NCBI GenBank assembly: GCA_020638555.1
Contig: JACKII010000001.1
Location: 1,240,001-1,304,000, forward strand
Length of the DNA: 64,000 nt
Source: Alphaproteobacteria bacterium
Lineage (GTDB): Bacteria; Pseudomonadota; Alphaproteobacteria; Bin95
Direction of reading: 5' to 3'
The notes beneath the pieces are model-generated. The model worked only from the letters and a program-made list of their open reading frames with translations, made no database searches and was not told the DNA's origin. Both the position numbers and the translations under genes were made by a program. This document shows positions 55,878-64,000 of this stretch, in pieces. How positions within the stretch are numbered: position 1 is the first letter of the stretch; each line of letters begins with the position of its first letter.

Positions 55878-56387
55878 ATGAGCGATCTGAAATCCATCAT
55901 TGCGAACATGCAGGCGAATCTGCGGGTCAGGCCCGACAGTGCCAAGGCGACGTTTCAATCCCAGTCGCGCTTGCAGGATGGCCTGCGGACCGTCGCCAAG
56001 ATCCGCCAGCACGAGGTGACCGTCGACGAACCGCCGGCGCTCGGCGGCGAGGATGCGGGGCCGAACCCGGTCGAACTGATCCTGGCGGCACTCGGCACCT
56101 GCCAGGAAATCACCTACCGGGCTTACGCAACCGCGCTCGGCATCCCGTTGGAAAACGTCTCCGTCACGCTGGCGGGGGATCTGGATCTGCGCGGCTTCTT
56201 TGGCGTCGATGACAGCGTGCGCGCGGGCTATCAGCGGATCACGGGCACGGTCCGTCTGGAATCGAGTGCCGACGAGGAGACGCTCCTGGCCCTGCGCCAG
56301 GCGGTGAACGCGCACTGCCCGGTGCTGGACATCATCAGGCAACCGGTGCCGGTCACGCTGGAACTGGACATCAAATCGCCCGGTTGA
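55878..56387 (+). CDS. OsmC/Ohr-family protein
   Basis: A 169-residue OsmC-fold protein. The first reactive cysteine is in LILAALGTCQEITYRAYATALGI and the second in AVNAHCPVLDII, matching the two-cysteine peroxidase site of OsmC/Ohr thiol peroxidases. AGAGG precedes the ATG. It lies 148 bases after the ABC operon, so it may be separately expressed. Confidence 0.88.
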   Translation: MSDLKSIIANMQANLRVRPDSAKATFQSQSRLQDGLRTVAKIRQHEVTVDEPPALGGEDAGPNPVELILAALGTCQEITYRAYATALGIPLENVSVTLAGDLDLRGFFGVDDSVRAGYQRITGTVRLESSADEETLLALRQAVNAHCPVLDIIRQPVPVTLELDIKSPG

Positions 56388-56397
56388 GCCGCCCGAA

Positions 56398-56450
56398 CCG
56401 GTCCCGATCGTCCCGGCGCCGGGGTGCCGGGCCGGCGTGGTCGGGACCGG
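56398..56450. terminator. Bidirectional terminator between OsmC and FmdB genes
   Basis: CCGGTCCCGA (56398-56407) pairs with TCGGGACCGG (56441-56450), with further GC-rich pairing inside. It sits between convergent genes and likely serves both. Confidence 0.55.
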
Positions 56451-56489
56451 GGGCAGGATCGGGCGCAGGCGGTCCGCCGCACCCGGCCA

Positions 56490-56822
56490 TCAGTGCGAGA
56501 TCATCCACGGTCTGGCCGTCGGGAAGGATTTGGAGCCGTCCGGCCGGCTGAGCGTCTTGCGGGACGCGGTCCGGCCGCCGCTGCAACAGGCGCAGCCGGG
56601 GCCATGACTGGAAAGGCGTTTCGGACTGTCCGCCGCGCGCTCGTTGGTGGCGTGGGCCTGGCGCTGGACAGCGTCCATGCGCAGCACCCGCGGCACCGTC
56701 AGCATGACCCGCGGCGCGTCGGCGCCGCAGTCGGGGCAGGCGCAGGGGCGGTCGTACTCGGCCATGGGGCGCATGGCCGAGAACACGCCGTCCTGCTCGC
56801 ACCGATATTCGTAGAGGGGCAT
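56490..56822 (-). CDS. fmdB: FmdB-family zinc-ribbon protein
   Basis: A 110-residue protein starting MPLYEYRCEQDG with CACPDCGADAPRV, the CxxC-type zinc-ribbon of FmdB (one usual cysteine of the first pair is replaced: YRCEQDG). A C-terminal CACCSGG and the ending ARPWMISH are typical of the versions found beside formamidase. Proposed as a regulator of the amide operon in Methylophilus. Last gene of the urt-fmd operon, 15 bases after fmdA. Confidence 0.85.
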   Translation of the reverse strand: MPLYEYRCEQDGVFSAMRPMAEYDRPCACPDCGADAPRVMLTVPRVLRMDAVQRQAHATNERAADSPKRLSSHGPGCACCSGGRTASRKTLSRPDGSKSFPTARPWMISH

Positions 56823-56837
56823 GGGCGATGGCTCTCC

Positions 56838-58069
56838 TTACAGGTCCGGGGCGAGCGGCACGTCGACGGAGCCGTCGAGATATTTCACCGGGCCGTTCGC
56901 GTTCGGCATCAGGTCCCATTCGAAGATGTCGGTCGGCAGCCAGAGCGTGGCGCAGGCGTTGGGAATGTCGACCACGCCCGAGATATGCCCTTGGCACGGC
57001 GCGGTGCCGAGAATGGCATAGGCCTGGGCGCCGGAATAGCCGAACTTCTTCAGATACTCGATGGCATTCAGGCAGGCTTGGCGATAGGCGACGTGGACGT
57101 CCAGATAGTGTTGGGTGCCGCTTTCGTCGACGGAAATGCCTTCGAAGATCAGGAAATCGTCGTATTTCGGCGTGATCGGCGACGGTTTGAAGATCGGGTT
57201 CTTCACGCCGTATTTGGCCATGCCGTCCTTGATCAGGTCCACCTTCAGGTGCAGCCAGCCGGCCATTTCGATGGCGCCGCAAAACGTGATCTCGCCGTCG
57301 CCCTGGCTGAAATGCAGATCGCCCATGGAGAGGCCGGCGCCGTCGACATAGACCGGAAAATACACCTTGGAGCCGCGCGACAGGTCCTTGATATCGCAGT
57401 TGCCGCCATGCTCGCGCGGCGGCACGGTGCGCGCGCCCTCGGCGGCGGCCGCCGCCTTGGCGTCGCCCTTGAGGCGGCCCATATGCGCGGTCGGGCCGCC
57501 GTCGGGCAGGGCGGCGAGCGGCGGCACGCGGCCTGGGTCGGTGTCGAACAGCGCCTTTTCGCGCGCGTTCCACAGGTCGAGCATTTTGCGATCCGGCAGG
57601 CAGCCGATCAGGCCCGGATGGATCAGGCCGGCATATTTCACGCCCGGCACGTGGCGCGAGGTGGTGAACATGCCGTGGAAATCCCAGATCGACTTCTGCG
57701 CCAGCGGAAAATGCTCGGTCAGGAAGCCGCCGCCGTTCTGCTTCGAAAAGAAACCGTTGAAGCCCCAAAGGCTCTCGTCCTTGGCGCCGATGTCCAGGAT
57801 TTCGACCACCAACAGGTCGCCCGGCTTGGCGCCCTTCACGCCGATCGGGCCGGAGAGATAGTGCACCTGCTCCAATTCCACGTCGCGGACGTCGGCCGCA
57901 TCGTCGTTGTTGGCGATCTGGCCGCCGGTCCAGTCGTAGGTTTCGACCTTGAAATCATCGCCCGGCGCGACCCAGACGCCGATCGGGATGTCCGGGTGCC
58001 AGCGATTGTGCACATTCTCGTTGGTGTGCGGGTTTCGCTCAGATTGACTTCAATGATCGGCGTGTCAGT
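56838..58069 (-). CDS. fmdA: Formamidase / acetamidase, 5' end disrupted by an indel
   Basis: An FmdA/AmdA-family amidohydrolase that releases ammonia from formamide or acetamide. An uninterrupted frame runs from VHNRWHPDIPIGVWV to the stop at 56838. The expected N-terminal ~20 residues (DTPIIEVNLSE) are encoded at about 58066-58034 but in another frame, and no ATG is found where the family starts. A single-base error near 58034-58045 and a missing start codon would explain this. Metal/active-site segments (IHPGLIGCLPD, PREHGGNCDIKDLSRGSKVYFPVYVDGAGLSMGDLHFSQGDGE) are intact. Family length is ~409, matching the full span. Confidence 0.85.
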
Positions 58070-58121
58070 CTGGCTCCCTTTCGGCCGGTGCTGGCTTTTG
58101 CGCGGGGATTTGCGGGAAGGG

Positions 58122-58817
58122 TCAGACGGACAGGAAGCGGGAGACCTTGCGCCTCGTCGATGCGGCGCGCGCGGCGCTTCGTGCACGAATTCGCCGTTTT
58201 CGATCACGAGCACGCGGTCGGCGACGTCGAGCGCGAAGCGCAGCACCTGCTCCGAGACGACGATCGGCGAGGCCGCGCTGGTCGCGGATGCGCTTCAAGG
58301 TGCGCGCCATTTCCTTGATGATCGACGGCTGGATGCCCTCGGTCGGCTCGTCGAGCAGCAACACCTTGGGGTCGGACGCCAGCGCGCGCGGCGATGGCGA
58401 GCTGCTGCTGCTGGCCGCCGAGAGATTGCCGCCGCGGCGGGACTTCATCTCCAGCAGCACCGGGAACAGCTCGTAGATGCTCCTCGGGCTGACCGCGGAC
58501 TTGCCGGTGGCGGTCAGGCCGGTCTCCACATTCTCCTGCACCGTCATGGTGGAGAAGATTTGCCGGCCCTGGGGCACATAGGCGATGCCGTTGGCGACGC
58601 GCTGATAGGGCTTCAGCCGGGTGACCTCGGTGCCGTCGACGCTGACCGCGCCGGTCTTGGCCGGGACGATGCCGATCAGGGTTTTCATCAGCGTGGTCTT
58701 GCCCATGCCGTTGCGGCCCATGATGGCGACGATCTCGCCCGGCTCCACCTGGAAGTCGAGGCCGTGCAGCACCTCGGATTCGCCATAGGCCGCGCGCAGG
58801 TTGGCGATGGAAAGCAT
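58122..58817 (-). CDS. urtE: Urea/amide ABC transporter ATP-binding protein UrtE, with several indels
   Basis: About 230 residues. Walker A GRNGMGKTT, Q-loop YVPQGRQIFSTMTVQENVETGL and Walker B VLLLDEPTEGIQPS are intact. The ABC signature is garbled: LSGGQQQQLAIARAL appears as LSAASSSSSPSPRAL because a base is missing near 58420 and one added near 58388. After IRDQRGLA another extra base (about 58266) shifts the frame; the expected LRFALDVADRVLVIENGEFVHEAPRA continues in a different frame, and the right frame returns for KVSRFLSV at the end. Five closely spaced indels that each preserve the conserved protein point to consensus errors. Confidence 0.85.
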   Translation of the reverse strand: MLSIANLRAAYGESEVLHGLDFQVEPGEIVAIMGRNGMGKTTLMKTLIGIVPAKTGAVSVDGTEVTRLKPYQRVANGIAYVPQGRQIFSTMTVQENVETGLTATGKSAVSPRSIYELFPVLLEMKSRRGGNLSAASSSSSPSPRALASDPKVLLLDEPTEGIQPSIIKEMARTLKRIRDQRGLADRRLGAGAALRARRRRPRARDRKRRIRARSAARAASTRRKVSRFLSV

Positions 58818-58828
58818 GGCGGTCTCCT

Positions 58829-59575
58829 TTAGTGTCCCAGATAGACTTCGACGACCTTCGGGTCGGCCTGCACGTGCTCCATCGAGCCCTCGGACAGCAC
58901 CTTGCCCTGATGCAGAACGGTGACGCGGGTGGCGATGTCCTCGGCGAACTTCATGTCATGCTCGATCACGATCACCGAGCGGTCGCGGACAATGCGCTGT
59001 AGCAACTCCGCGGTCTTGACCCGCTCGGCCACCGACATGCCGGCCACCGGCTCGTCTAGCATCAGCAATTGCGGGTCCTGGATCAGCAACATGCCGATTT
59101 CGAGCCATTGCTTCTGGCCATGGCTGAGAAAAGCGGCCTTTTCGTTCAGGGCGCTGTCCAGGAAGATGGTCTCGGCCACCTCGCGGATGCGCTCGATCAC
59201 CGCCGCGTCGCGCTGGAAGAACAGCGCGCCGAAGACGCCGTGGCCCTTGGGGTATGAAATCTCCAGGTTTTCGAACACGGTCAGGTCCTCATAGACCGAC
59301 GGCGTCTGGAATTTGCGGCCGACGCCGGCATGGACGATCTGGTCCTCGCGCAGGGTCAGCAATTCCTGGCCCTTGAACTTGACCGAGCCGGCGGTGGCCT
59401 TGGTGCGGCCGCAGATCAGGTCCAGAACCGTGGTCTTGCCCGCACCGTTCGGGCCGATGATGACCCGGCACTCGTTCGGGTCGATATAGAGGCTGAGATC
59501 GTCCACCGCCTTGAAGCCGTCGAACGAGACCGTGAGCCCTTCCACCGCCAGCAGGAATTCGGATGCGTCTGCCAT
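58829..59575 (-). CDS. urtD: Urea/amide ABC transporter ATP-binding protein UrtD
   Basis: A 248-residue ATPase: Walker A GPNGAGKTT, signature LSHGQKQWLEIGMLL (the SHGQ form usual in UrtD), Walker B LLMLDEPVAGMS. KFQTPSVYEDLTVFENLEIS is typical of the family. Intact, unlike its neighbour urtE. Works with UrtE to energise the branched-chain-amino-acid-type permease UrtBC. Confidence 0.93.
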   Translation of the reverse strand: MADASEFLLAVEGLTVSFDGFKAVDDLSLYIDPNECRVIIGPNGAGKTTVLDLICGRTKATAGSVKFKGQELLTLREDQIVHAGVGRKFQTPSVYEDLTVFENLEISYPKGHGVFGALFFQRDAAVIERIREVAETIFLDSALNEKAAFLSHGQKQWLEIGMLLIQDPQLLMLDEPVAGMSVAERVKTAELLQRIVRDRSVIVIEHDMKFAEDIATRVTVLHQGKVLSEGSMEHVQADPKVVEVYLGH

Positions 59576-59587
59576 GGGAACTCCCTC

Positions 59588-60721
59588 CTACTCGGCCGGC
59601 GCGCGGACGGTGGGCGCGGACGCCTTGTCGGCGGCGCGTTGCGGCAGCAGCTTGCGCAGATTGGGGGCGATATACTGGTCGTAGATGCCGGCCAGGCCGT
59701 TCGGGAACACCAGCACCACGGCGATGAACAACCCGCCGAGGCCCAGGAGCCAGATTTCGGGAAAACTCTCGGAGAAGGTGGTCTTGGCCCAGTTCACCAG
59801 CAGCGCGCCATAGACCGCGCCGAAGATCGAAAGCCGTCCACCGACGGCGCAGAAGATCACCATCTCGATCGAGGGCACGATGCCGACGAAGCTCGGCGAC
59901 ATGAAGCCGACCTGCAACGTGAACATCGCCCCGCCGATGGCGGCGAAGGCGGCGCCGACGCAGAAGACGAAGATCTTGAAATTGGCCACGTCATAGCCGG
60001 AAAAGCGCACCCGGTCCTCCTGGTCGCGCATGGCGATCAGGATGCGGCCCAGCTTCGACTTGGCGATGAAGTGGGCGGCGAACAGGCAGGCGAACAGCAG
60101 CGCGCCGTTGACGAAATAGAGGACGGTCTTGGCCTCGTCCGTGCGGATGTCCCAGCCTTGCAGCGTGCGCAGGTCGGTGATGCCGTTGACGCCGCCGGTA
60201 TAGCCCTGCTGGCCGATGATCAGGATGGTGAGGATCGCGGCCACGGCCTGGGTGATGATGGCGAAATAGACGCCGCCCACCCGCCGCTTGAACATGGCGA
60301 CGCCGATGACGAAGGCGAAGAGGGTCGGCACGGCCACGACCGCGAACAGGGTGAAGTGCAGGCTGTAGAAGGGCTGCCACCAGGACGGCAAGGCCGTGAG
60401 CTGGTTCCAGTCCATGAAGTCGGGGATGCCCGGCGTGGACTGGATCTTGGTGGCCTCGGGCGTGGAGGCTTCCAGCTTCAGGAACATGGCCATGCAATAG
60501 CCGCCCAGGCCGAAGAAAATGCCCTGGCCCAGGCTCAGAATGCCGCCCGCGCCCCAGCACAGCACCAGGCCGACCGCGACGAAGGCATAGGTCAGGTACT
60601 TGCCGAACAGGTTGAGGCGGAAGGAGTCGAGGGCGGCCGGCAGCACCAGGAAAATGACGGCGGCGAGGACGGCGAAGCCGACCATCTCCGACAGGGTGAA
60701 ATAGCGGTTGCGCGCAAGCAT
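59588..60721 (-). CDS. urtC: Urea/amide ABC transporter permease UrtC
   Basis: A 377-residue LivM-type membrane protein with about ten helices. GAGGILSLGQGIFFGLGGYCMAMFLKLE and NGITDLRTLQGWDIRTDE are UrtC features; the C-terminal loop LLVNWAKTTFSESFPEIWLLGLGGLFIAVVLVFPNGLAGI is conserved. Intact. Lies between urtB (13-base gap) and urtD. Confidence 0.93.
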   Translation of the reverse strand: MLARNRYFTLSEMVGFAVLAAVIFLVLPAALDSFRLNLFGKYLTYAFVAVGLVLCWGAGGILSLGQGIFFGLGGYCMAMFLKLEASTPEATKIQSTPGIPDFMDWNQLTALPSWWQPFYSLHFTLFAVVAVPTLFAFVIGVAMFKRRVGGVYFAIITQAVAAILTILIIGQQGYTGGVNGITDLRTLQGWDIRTDEAKTVLYFVNGALLFACLFAAHFIAKSKLGRILIAMRDQEDRVRFSGYDVANFKIFVFCVGAAFAAIGGAMFTLQVGFMSPSFVGIVPSIEMVIFCAVGGRLSIFGAVYGALLVNWAKTTFSESFPEIWLLGLGGLFIAVVLVFPNGLAGIYDQYIAPNLRKLLPQRAADKASAPTVRAPAE

Positions 60722-60734
60722 GACGGTCTTTCCC

Positions 60735-61661
60735 CTATTTCCGCAGCTTCAGGGCGAACAGGCCCTGCGGGCGCAGCATCAGAATGCCGACCACCGTCAT
60801 CAGCGTGAGCACCTTGGCCATGGAGCCGGACAGGAAGAACTCCATGATCGATTGCGCCTGGCTGATGGAAAACGCCGAGGCGATGGTGCCGAGCAGGCTG
60901 GCCGCGCCGCCGAACACCACCACCAGGAAGGTGTCGACGATATAGAGCTGGCCCGCCGTCGGCCCGGTCGAGCCGATCATGGTGAAGGCCGCGCCGGCGA
61001 CCCCGGCGACGCCGCAGCCGATGCCGAAGGTCAGGCGGTCCGTGCGTTCGGTGTTGATGCCGACCGCGCCCGCCATGGTCCGGTTCTGGGTGACGGCGCG
61101 GACCTGCTTGCCCCAGCCGGAGCGGAACAGCAGGAAATAGACCGCCAGCGAAATGCCCAGCGCCAGCATCATCACGAACAGGCCGTTGATCGGCACCTCG
61201 ATCAGGTCGGTCACCTGGAGCGCGCCCATCATCCAGTCGGGAATGGTGACGCCCACCTCGCGCGCGCCGAACACCGAGCGATAGACCTGTTGCAGGATCA
61301 GGCTGAGGCCCCAGGTGGCCAGCAGCGTATCCAGCGGCCGTTTGTAGAGGTGGCGGATCAGCGCCCACTCCACCAGCATTCCCAGCCCGCCGGAGACGAA
61401 GAAGGCCGCAATCATCGCGATGAAGAAATAGATGCCGAACAGGCCCGGCAGGTAATCGGCGAAGACGTGCGACAGCAGGTAGGTGACATAGGCGCCCAGG
61501 ATCATGAATTCGCCGTGGGCCATGTTGATGACGCCCATCTGGCCGAAGATGATCGCCAGGCCGAGCGCCATCAACACAAAGACCGAAAAACAGGATCAGG
61601 CCCGCAAAGCCCTGCATCGCAAAGATGGCGCCAATTCGCCAATCGAATAGTCGGCGAACAT
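60735..61661 (-). CDS. urtB: Urea/amide ABC transporter permease UrtB, 5' end with two indels
   Basis: A LivH-type permease of about 308 residues. The frame is clean from VLMALGLAIIFGQMGVINMAHGEFMILGAYVTYLL to the stop. The first ~27 residues are split: an ATG at 61661 starts MFADYSIGELA, one base is missing near 61630, AIFAMQGFAGLILF continues in another frame, and an extra A/T in the run at 61585-61589 shifts back. Correcting both restores a normal UrtB N-terminus. Confidence 0.88.
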
Positions 61662-61764
61662 GGGATTCCGTTCTCCGTCGGCGGCCCGGACGCCGCCCGC
61701 GTCGCGGGCGCGCGACGCCGGCGGTCCCGGTCGCGGAGTGCTGTGCGCGGCGGGGGGCAGAGGC

Positions 61765-63040
61765 TTACTGGTAGCCCTCCGGGAACGGATCGGGCTCGAC
61801 CAGGTCGGCGGTCTCGTACACCACCTCGTACTGGCCGTCGCTGCGGGCCTTGCCGACGCGCGTCTTGGACCAGAGGTGATGGTTTTCGTGGATGCGGACG
61901 TAAGCCTTCCGGCGCCTTGGTGAACTCGATGCCCGGCGACGCCGCCGCGATCTTGTCGATATCGAAGGAGGCCGGCCTTTTCCGACCGCCATTTCCACAG
62001 CCACGGCCCGAGATAGGCGGCCTGGCGTCACGTCGCCGATCACCATGTTCTCGCCCCACATCTTCTTGAAAGGCGGCGACGAACGCGCCTTGTTGTTCGG
62101 GTTGTCCAGCGCTCTGGAAGTACTTCATGCAGGCGCATGCGCCGACGATGTTCTCGCCGCCGATGCCGCGATTTCGTCTTCAGTCACCGAAATGGTGAGC
62201 AGCAGCGGTTTTGCTTGGTCGATCGATGCCGGCCGCCTTCAACTGCTTGTAGAAGGCGACGTTGGACCCGCCGACGACGATGGCATAGATCACGTCCGGC
62301 TTTTTCAGGCGGATCTTGTTGATGACCGAGTTGAACTGGGTGTGGCCGAGCGGATAATACTCCTCGCCCACCACTTTCAGGCCCAGCTGGCTTTCGATGT
62401 GCTTGCGCGCGATCTTGTTCGAGGTGCGCGGCCAGATATAGTCGGAGCCCAGCAGATAAAACGACTTGGCGCCCTTGGTCTCGGCCACCCAGTTCAGGCC
62501 GGCAATGATCTGCTGCGTCGCCTCCTGGCCGGTGTAGATCACGTTCGGCGACTGTTCCAGGCCCTCATAGAAGGTCGGATAGTAGAGGAAGCCGTTATAC
62601 TGCTCGAATACCGGCAGCACCGCCTTGCGGCTGGCCGACGTCCAGCAGCCCATGACCGAGGCAACCTTGTCGTTGACCAGCAGCTTCTTCGCCTTTTCGG
62701 CGAAGGTCGGCCAGTCGGAGGCGCCGTCTTCCTGGATGAATTCGATCTTGCGGCCCAGCACGCCGCCCATGGCGTTGATCTGCGCGATGGCCAGCTTTTC
62801 CGCCTGGACCGACCCGGTCTCGGAAATCGCCATCGTGCCGGTGATCGAGTGCAGAATGCCGACGGTCGCCGTGGTGTCGGTCACGGCCAGGCCCGTGGTG
62901 TTGACCGCCGCGGTCGGGAAGTCCGCCGCCCGCAGGAATTTCGGCGCGAACAGGCCGGCGGTCAGCGCCGCACCGCCCGCCAGGACGCTGCGGCGGCTCA
63001 GGGGGCCGAGAATGGGCGATGTGGGATCCTTGTCGGACAT
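61765..63040 (-). CDS. urtA: Urea/amide ABC transporter substrate-binding protein UrtA, last third frameshifted
   Basis: Begins MSDKDPTSPILGPLSRRSVLAGGAALTAGL, a twin-arginine-type signal, with AAGGAG 6-11 bases upstream. The first ~270 residues are a clean periplasmic binding protein (VGILHSITGTMAISETGS...FYYP-type YNGFLYYPTFYEGLEQSPN). From about 62235 the frame breaks repeatedly. Expected segments reappear in different frames: ENIVGA, MKYFQS, MWGENMVIGDVT, FDIDKIAAASPGIEFTKAPEG and HENHHLWSKTRVGKARSDGQYEVVYETADLVEPDPFPEGYQ, ending at a TAA (61765). At least six indels in about 350 bases. Confidence 0.88.
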
Positions 63041-63104
63041 AGCGCGCTCCTTCGTTTCATGACCGGGGCGGATGAACCGCCGACTTGACGAAGGATCGAT
63101 GTGA

Positions 63105-63119
63105 TGTTGCATTGCAACA
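63105..63119. promoter_or_regulatory. Palindromic operator candidate between urtA and the divergent permease gene
   Basis: TGTTGCA-T-TGCAACA is a perfect 7-base inverted repeat centred 72 bases upstream of the urtA ATG and 108 bases before the permease ATG. It could serve both divergent genes. No sigma-54 -24/-12 pair with correct spacing was found on either strand. Confidence 0.45.
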
Positions 63120-63219
63120 ATGGGCAGAAATGCGTAGTGCCCTCGGCAAAAGTGCGGCTTAGCTTTCCTGCAATCCCGGCCAGGCGTCGTCTGTCCGAAC
63201 ACCGCGATTGAGAGGCCCG

Positions 63220-64000
63220 ATGGCCGGCGACATTTCGGTTTCCCGCTTGAGGCGCACCTATAATCAATGGGTTGCCAACGAGACGCTTGAAGATTTTGCC
63301 CTGCGTTTCACCGCGTTCCGGGCGCGGAAATGGTCGTCACTGCGCGTGGCGAACACCGCCATCGGTTCTATTTCATTCCTGGCGCTGGAGGCCATCGGTG
63401 GGGCGATGACCCTGACCTACGGCTTTAACAACGCAGTTGCAGCAATTTTAATCGTCGGCGCCGTTTTGTTCATCACCGGGGTGCCCATCGCCTATCACTC
63501 GGCCAGGGCCGGGGTGGATATCGACCTGCTGACCCGCGGCGCCGGCTTTGGCTATCTCGGTCGACGATCACCTCGTTGGTCTATGCCAGCTTCACCTTCA
63601 TCTTCTTTGCCCTCGAAGCCGCGATCCTCGGCGCAGCGCCTGGAATGTGCCTCGGATTCGCTTGCCGATCGGCCTATCTTCTCAATGCGTTGCTGGTTAT
63701 TCCGCTGGTCACCCACGGCTTCGCCCGCATCGGCGTCTTTCAGAAATGGACGCAACCGCTCTGGATCGTCTTGCAGGTGCTGCCGTTCGTGGCCCTGGCC
63801 TGGGTCGGCAGCGAGGCCCTGCCGTGGGTGCGCCACCAGGGCCTGCCGCAAGGGCAGGTGGGCGCGAGCCTGGACCCGATCATGGTTGCCGCAGCAACGG
63901 GCATCGCGTTCGCATTGATCGCGCAAATCGGCGAGCAGGTCGACTTCCTGCGCTTTCTGCCCCAACCCGAAAACCGGCGCGAGCGGCTTTCCTGGTGGCT
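63220..64000 (+). CDS. NCS1-type purine/cytosine permease-like protein, 3' end outside window, with indels
   Basis: Starts at ATG 63220 (GAGAGG just before): MAGDISVSRLRRTYNQWVANETLEDFALRFTAFRARKWSSLRVANTAIGSISFLALEAIGG with several membrane helices. The frame breaks near 63560 (after GAGFGYLG) and again near 63630-63665. The expected TITSLVYASFTFIFFALEAAIL, then NALLVIPLVTHGFARIGVFQKWTQPLWIVLQVLPFVALAWVG, continue in other frames to GEQVDFLRFLPQPENRRERLSWW at the window end. This N-terminus resembles permease domains that in some alphaproteobacteria are fused to a histidine kinase; only the permease part is in view. Confidence 0.7.

Noticed and set aside
58122..63040. Calling urtE, urtB and urtA pseudogenes
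   Set aside because: Conserved protein sequence continues across every frameshift with no accumulated substitutions or stops in the restored frame, and the intervening urtC and urtD are intact.
63041..63219. A sigma-54 promoter for the urt operon
   Set aside because: GG and GC dinucleotides are present but never with the required 10-base spacing in a convincing context.

Overview
The window is a GC-rich chromosomal stretch from an alphaproteobacterium, most likely of the Rhodospirillales or a related order. The gene content and order support this: an intact dcw cluster followed by ftsA-ftsZ-lpxC-bamD-recN-ligA, an Irr-type Fur regulator, a serC-serA operon, rnpB beside mraZ, and a DivL-like tyrosine kinase-fold protein. 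Nearly everything is core chromosome; no insertion sequence, prophage, CRISPR array, tRNA or rRNA gene was seen.

Layout. 1-6.4 kb (+): the 3' part of pnp, a nitronate monooxygenase-like flavoprotein, irr, then a rubrerythrin / CCG-type Fe-S protein / DUF3501 cassette with an iron-control-like box in front. 6.5-10.5 kb (-): hisZ, serA and serC with a two-hairpin leader. 10.9-12.9 kb (+): minCDE. 13-40 kb (-): a nearly uninterrupted run that, read from its 5' end, is mraZ, rsmH, ftsL, ftsI, murE, murF, mraY, murD, ftsW, murG, murC, murB, ddl, ftsQ, ftsA, ftsZ, a terminator, lpxC, bamD with a large extra C-terminal domain, recN, a cysteine dioxygenase-like gene, ligA and a Thr/Ser dehydratase. 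Most dcw genes overlap by ATGA, so they are translationally coupled. A promoter with 10-bp-spaced MraZ-type boxes precedes mraZ, and rnpB lies upstream of it. 40.7-43.4 kb (-): an N-acetylmuramoyl-L-alanine amidase and a Uup-type ABC-F ATPase.

43.5-46.7 kb (+): a DctP/DctQ/DctM TRAP transporter. 46.9-52.9 kb (+): ahcY behind a leader terminator, a DivL-like pseudokinase, a quinone oxidoreductase and a CinA-like/NMN adenylyltransferase-like fusion. 53.1-56.4 kb (+): a nitrate/sulfonate-type ABC importer and an OsmC protein. 56.5-63 kb (-): a urea/short-chain amide operon (urtABCDE, fmdA, fmdB). Divergent from it is the start of an NCS1-type permease, possibly the N-terminal part of a permease-sensor-kinase fusion, cut by the window end.

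The last 6 kb contain several clusters of single-base indels (fmdA 5' end, urtE, urtB 5' end, the last third of urtA, and the permease). Conserved protein sequence resumes right after each, so they look like consensus errors in the assembly, not real gene decay. The most interesting biology is the doubly degenerate DivL-like kinase, the CinA/NMNAT-like fusion, the extended BamD, the iron/peroxide cassette with its two operator-like palindromes, and the ahcY leader.
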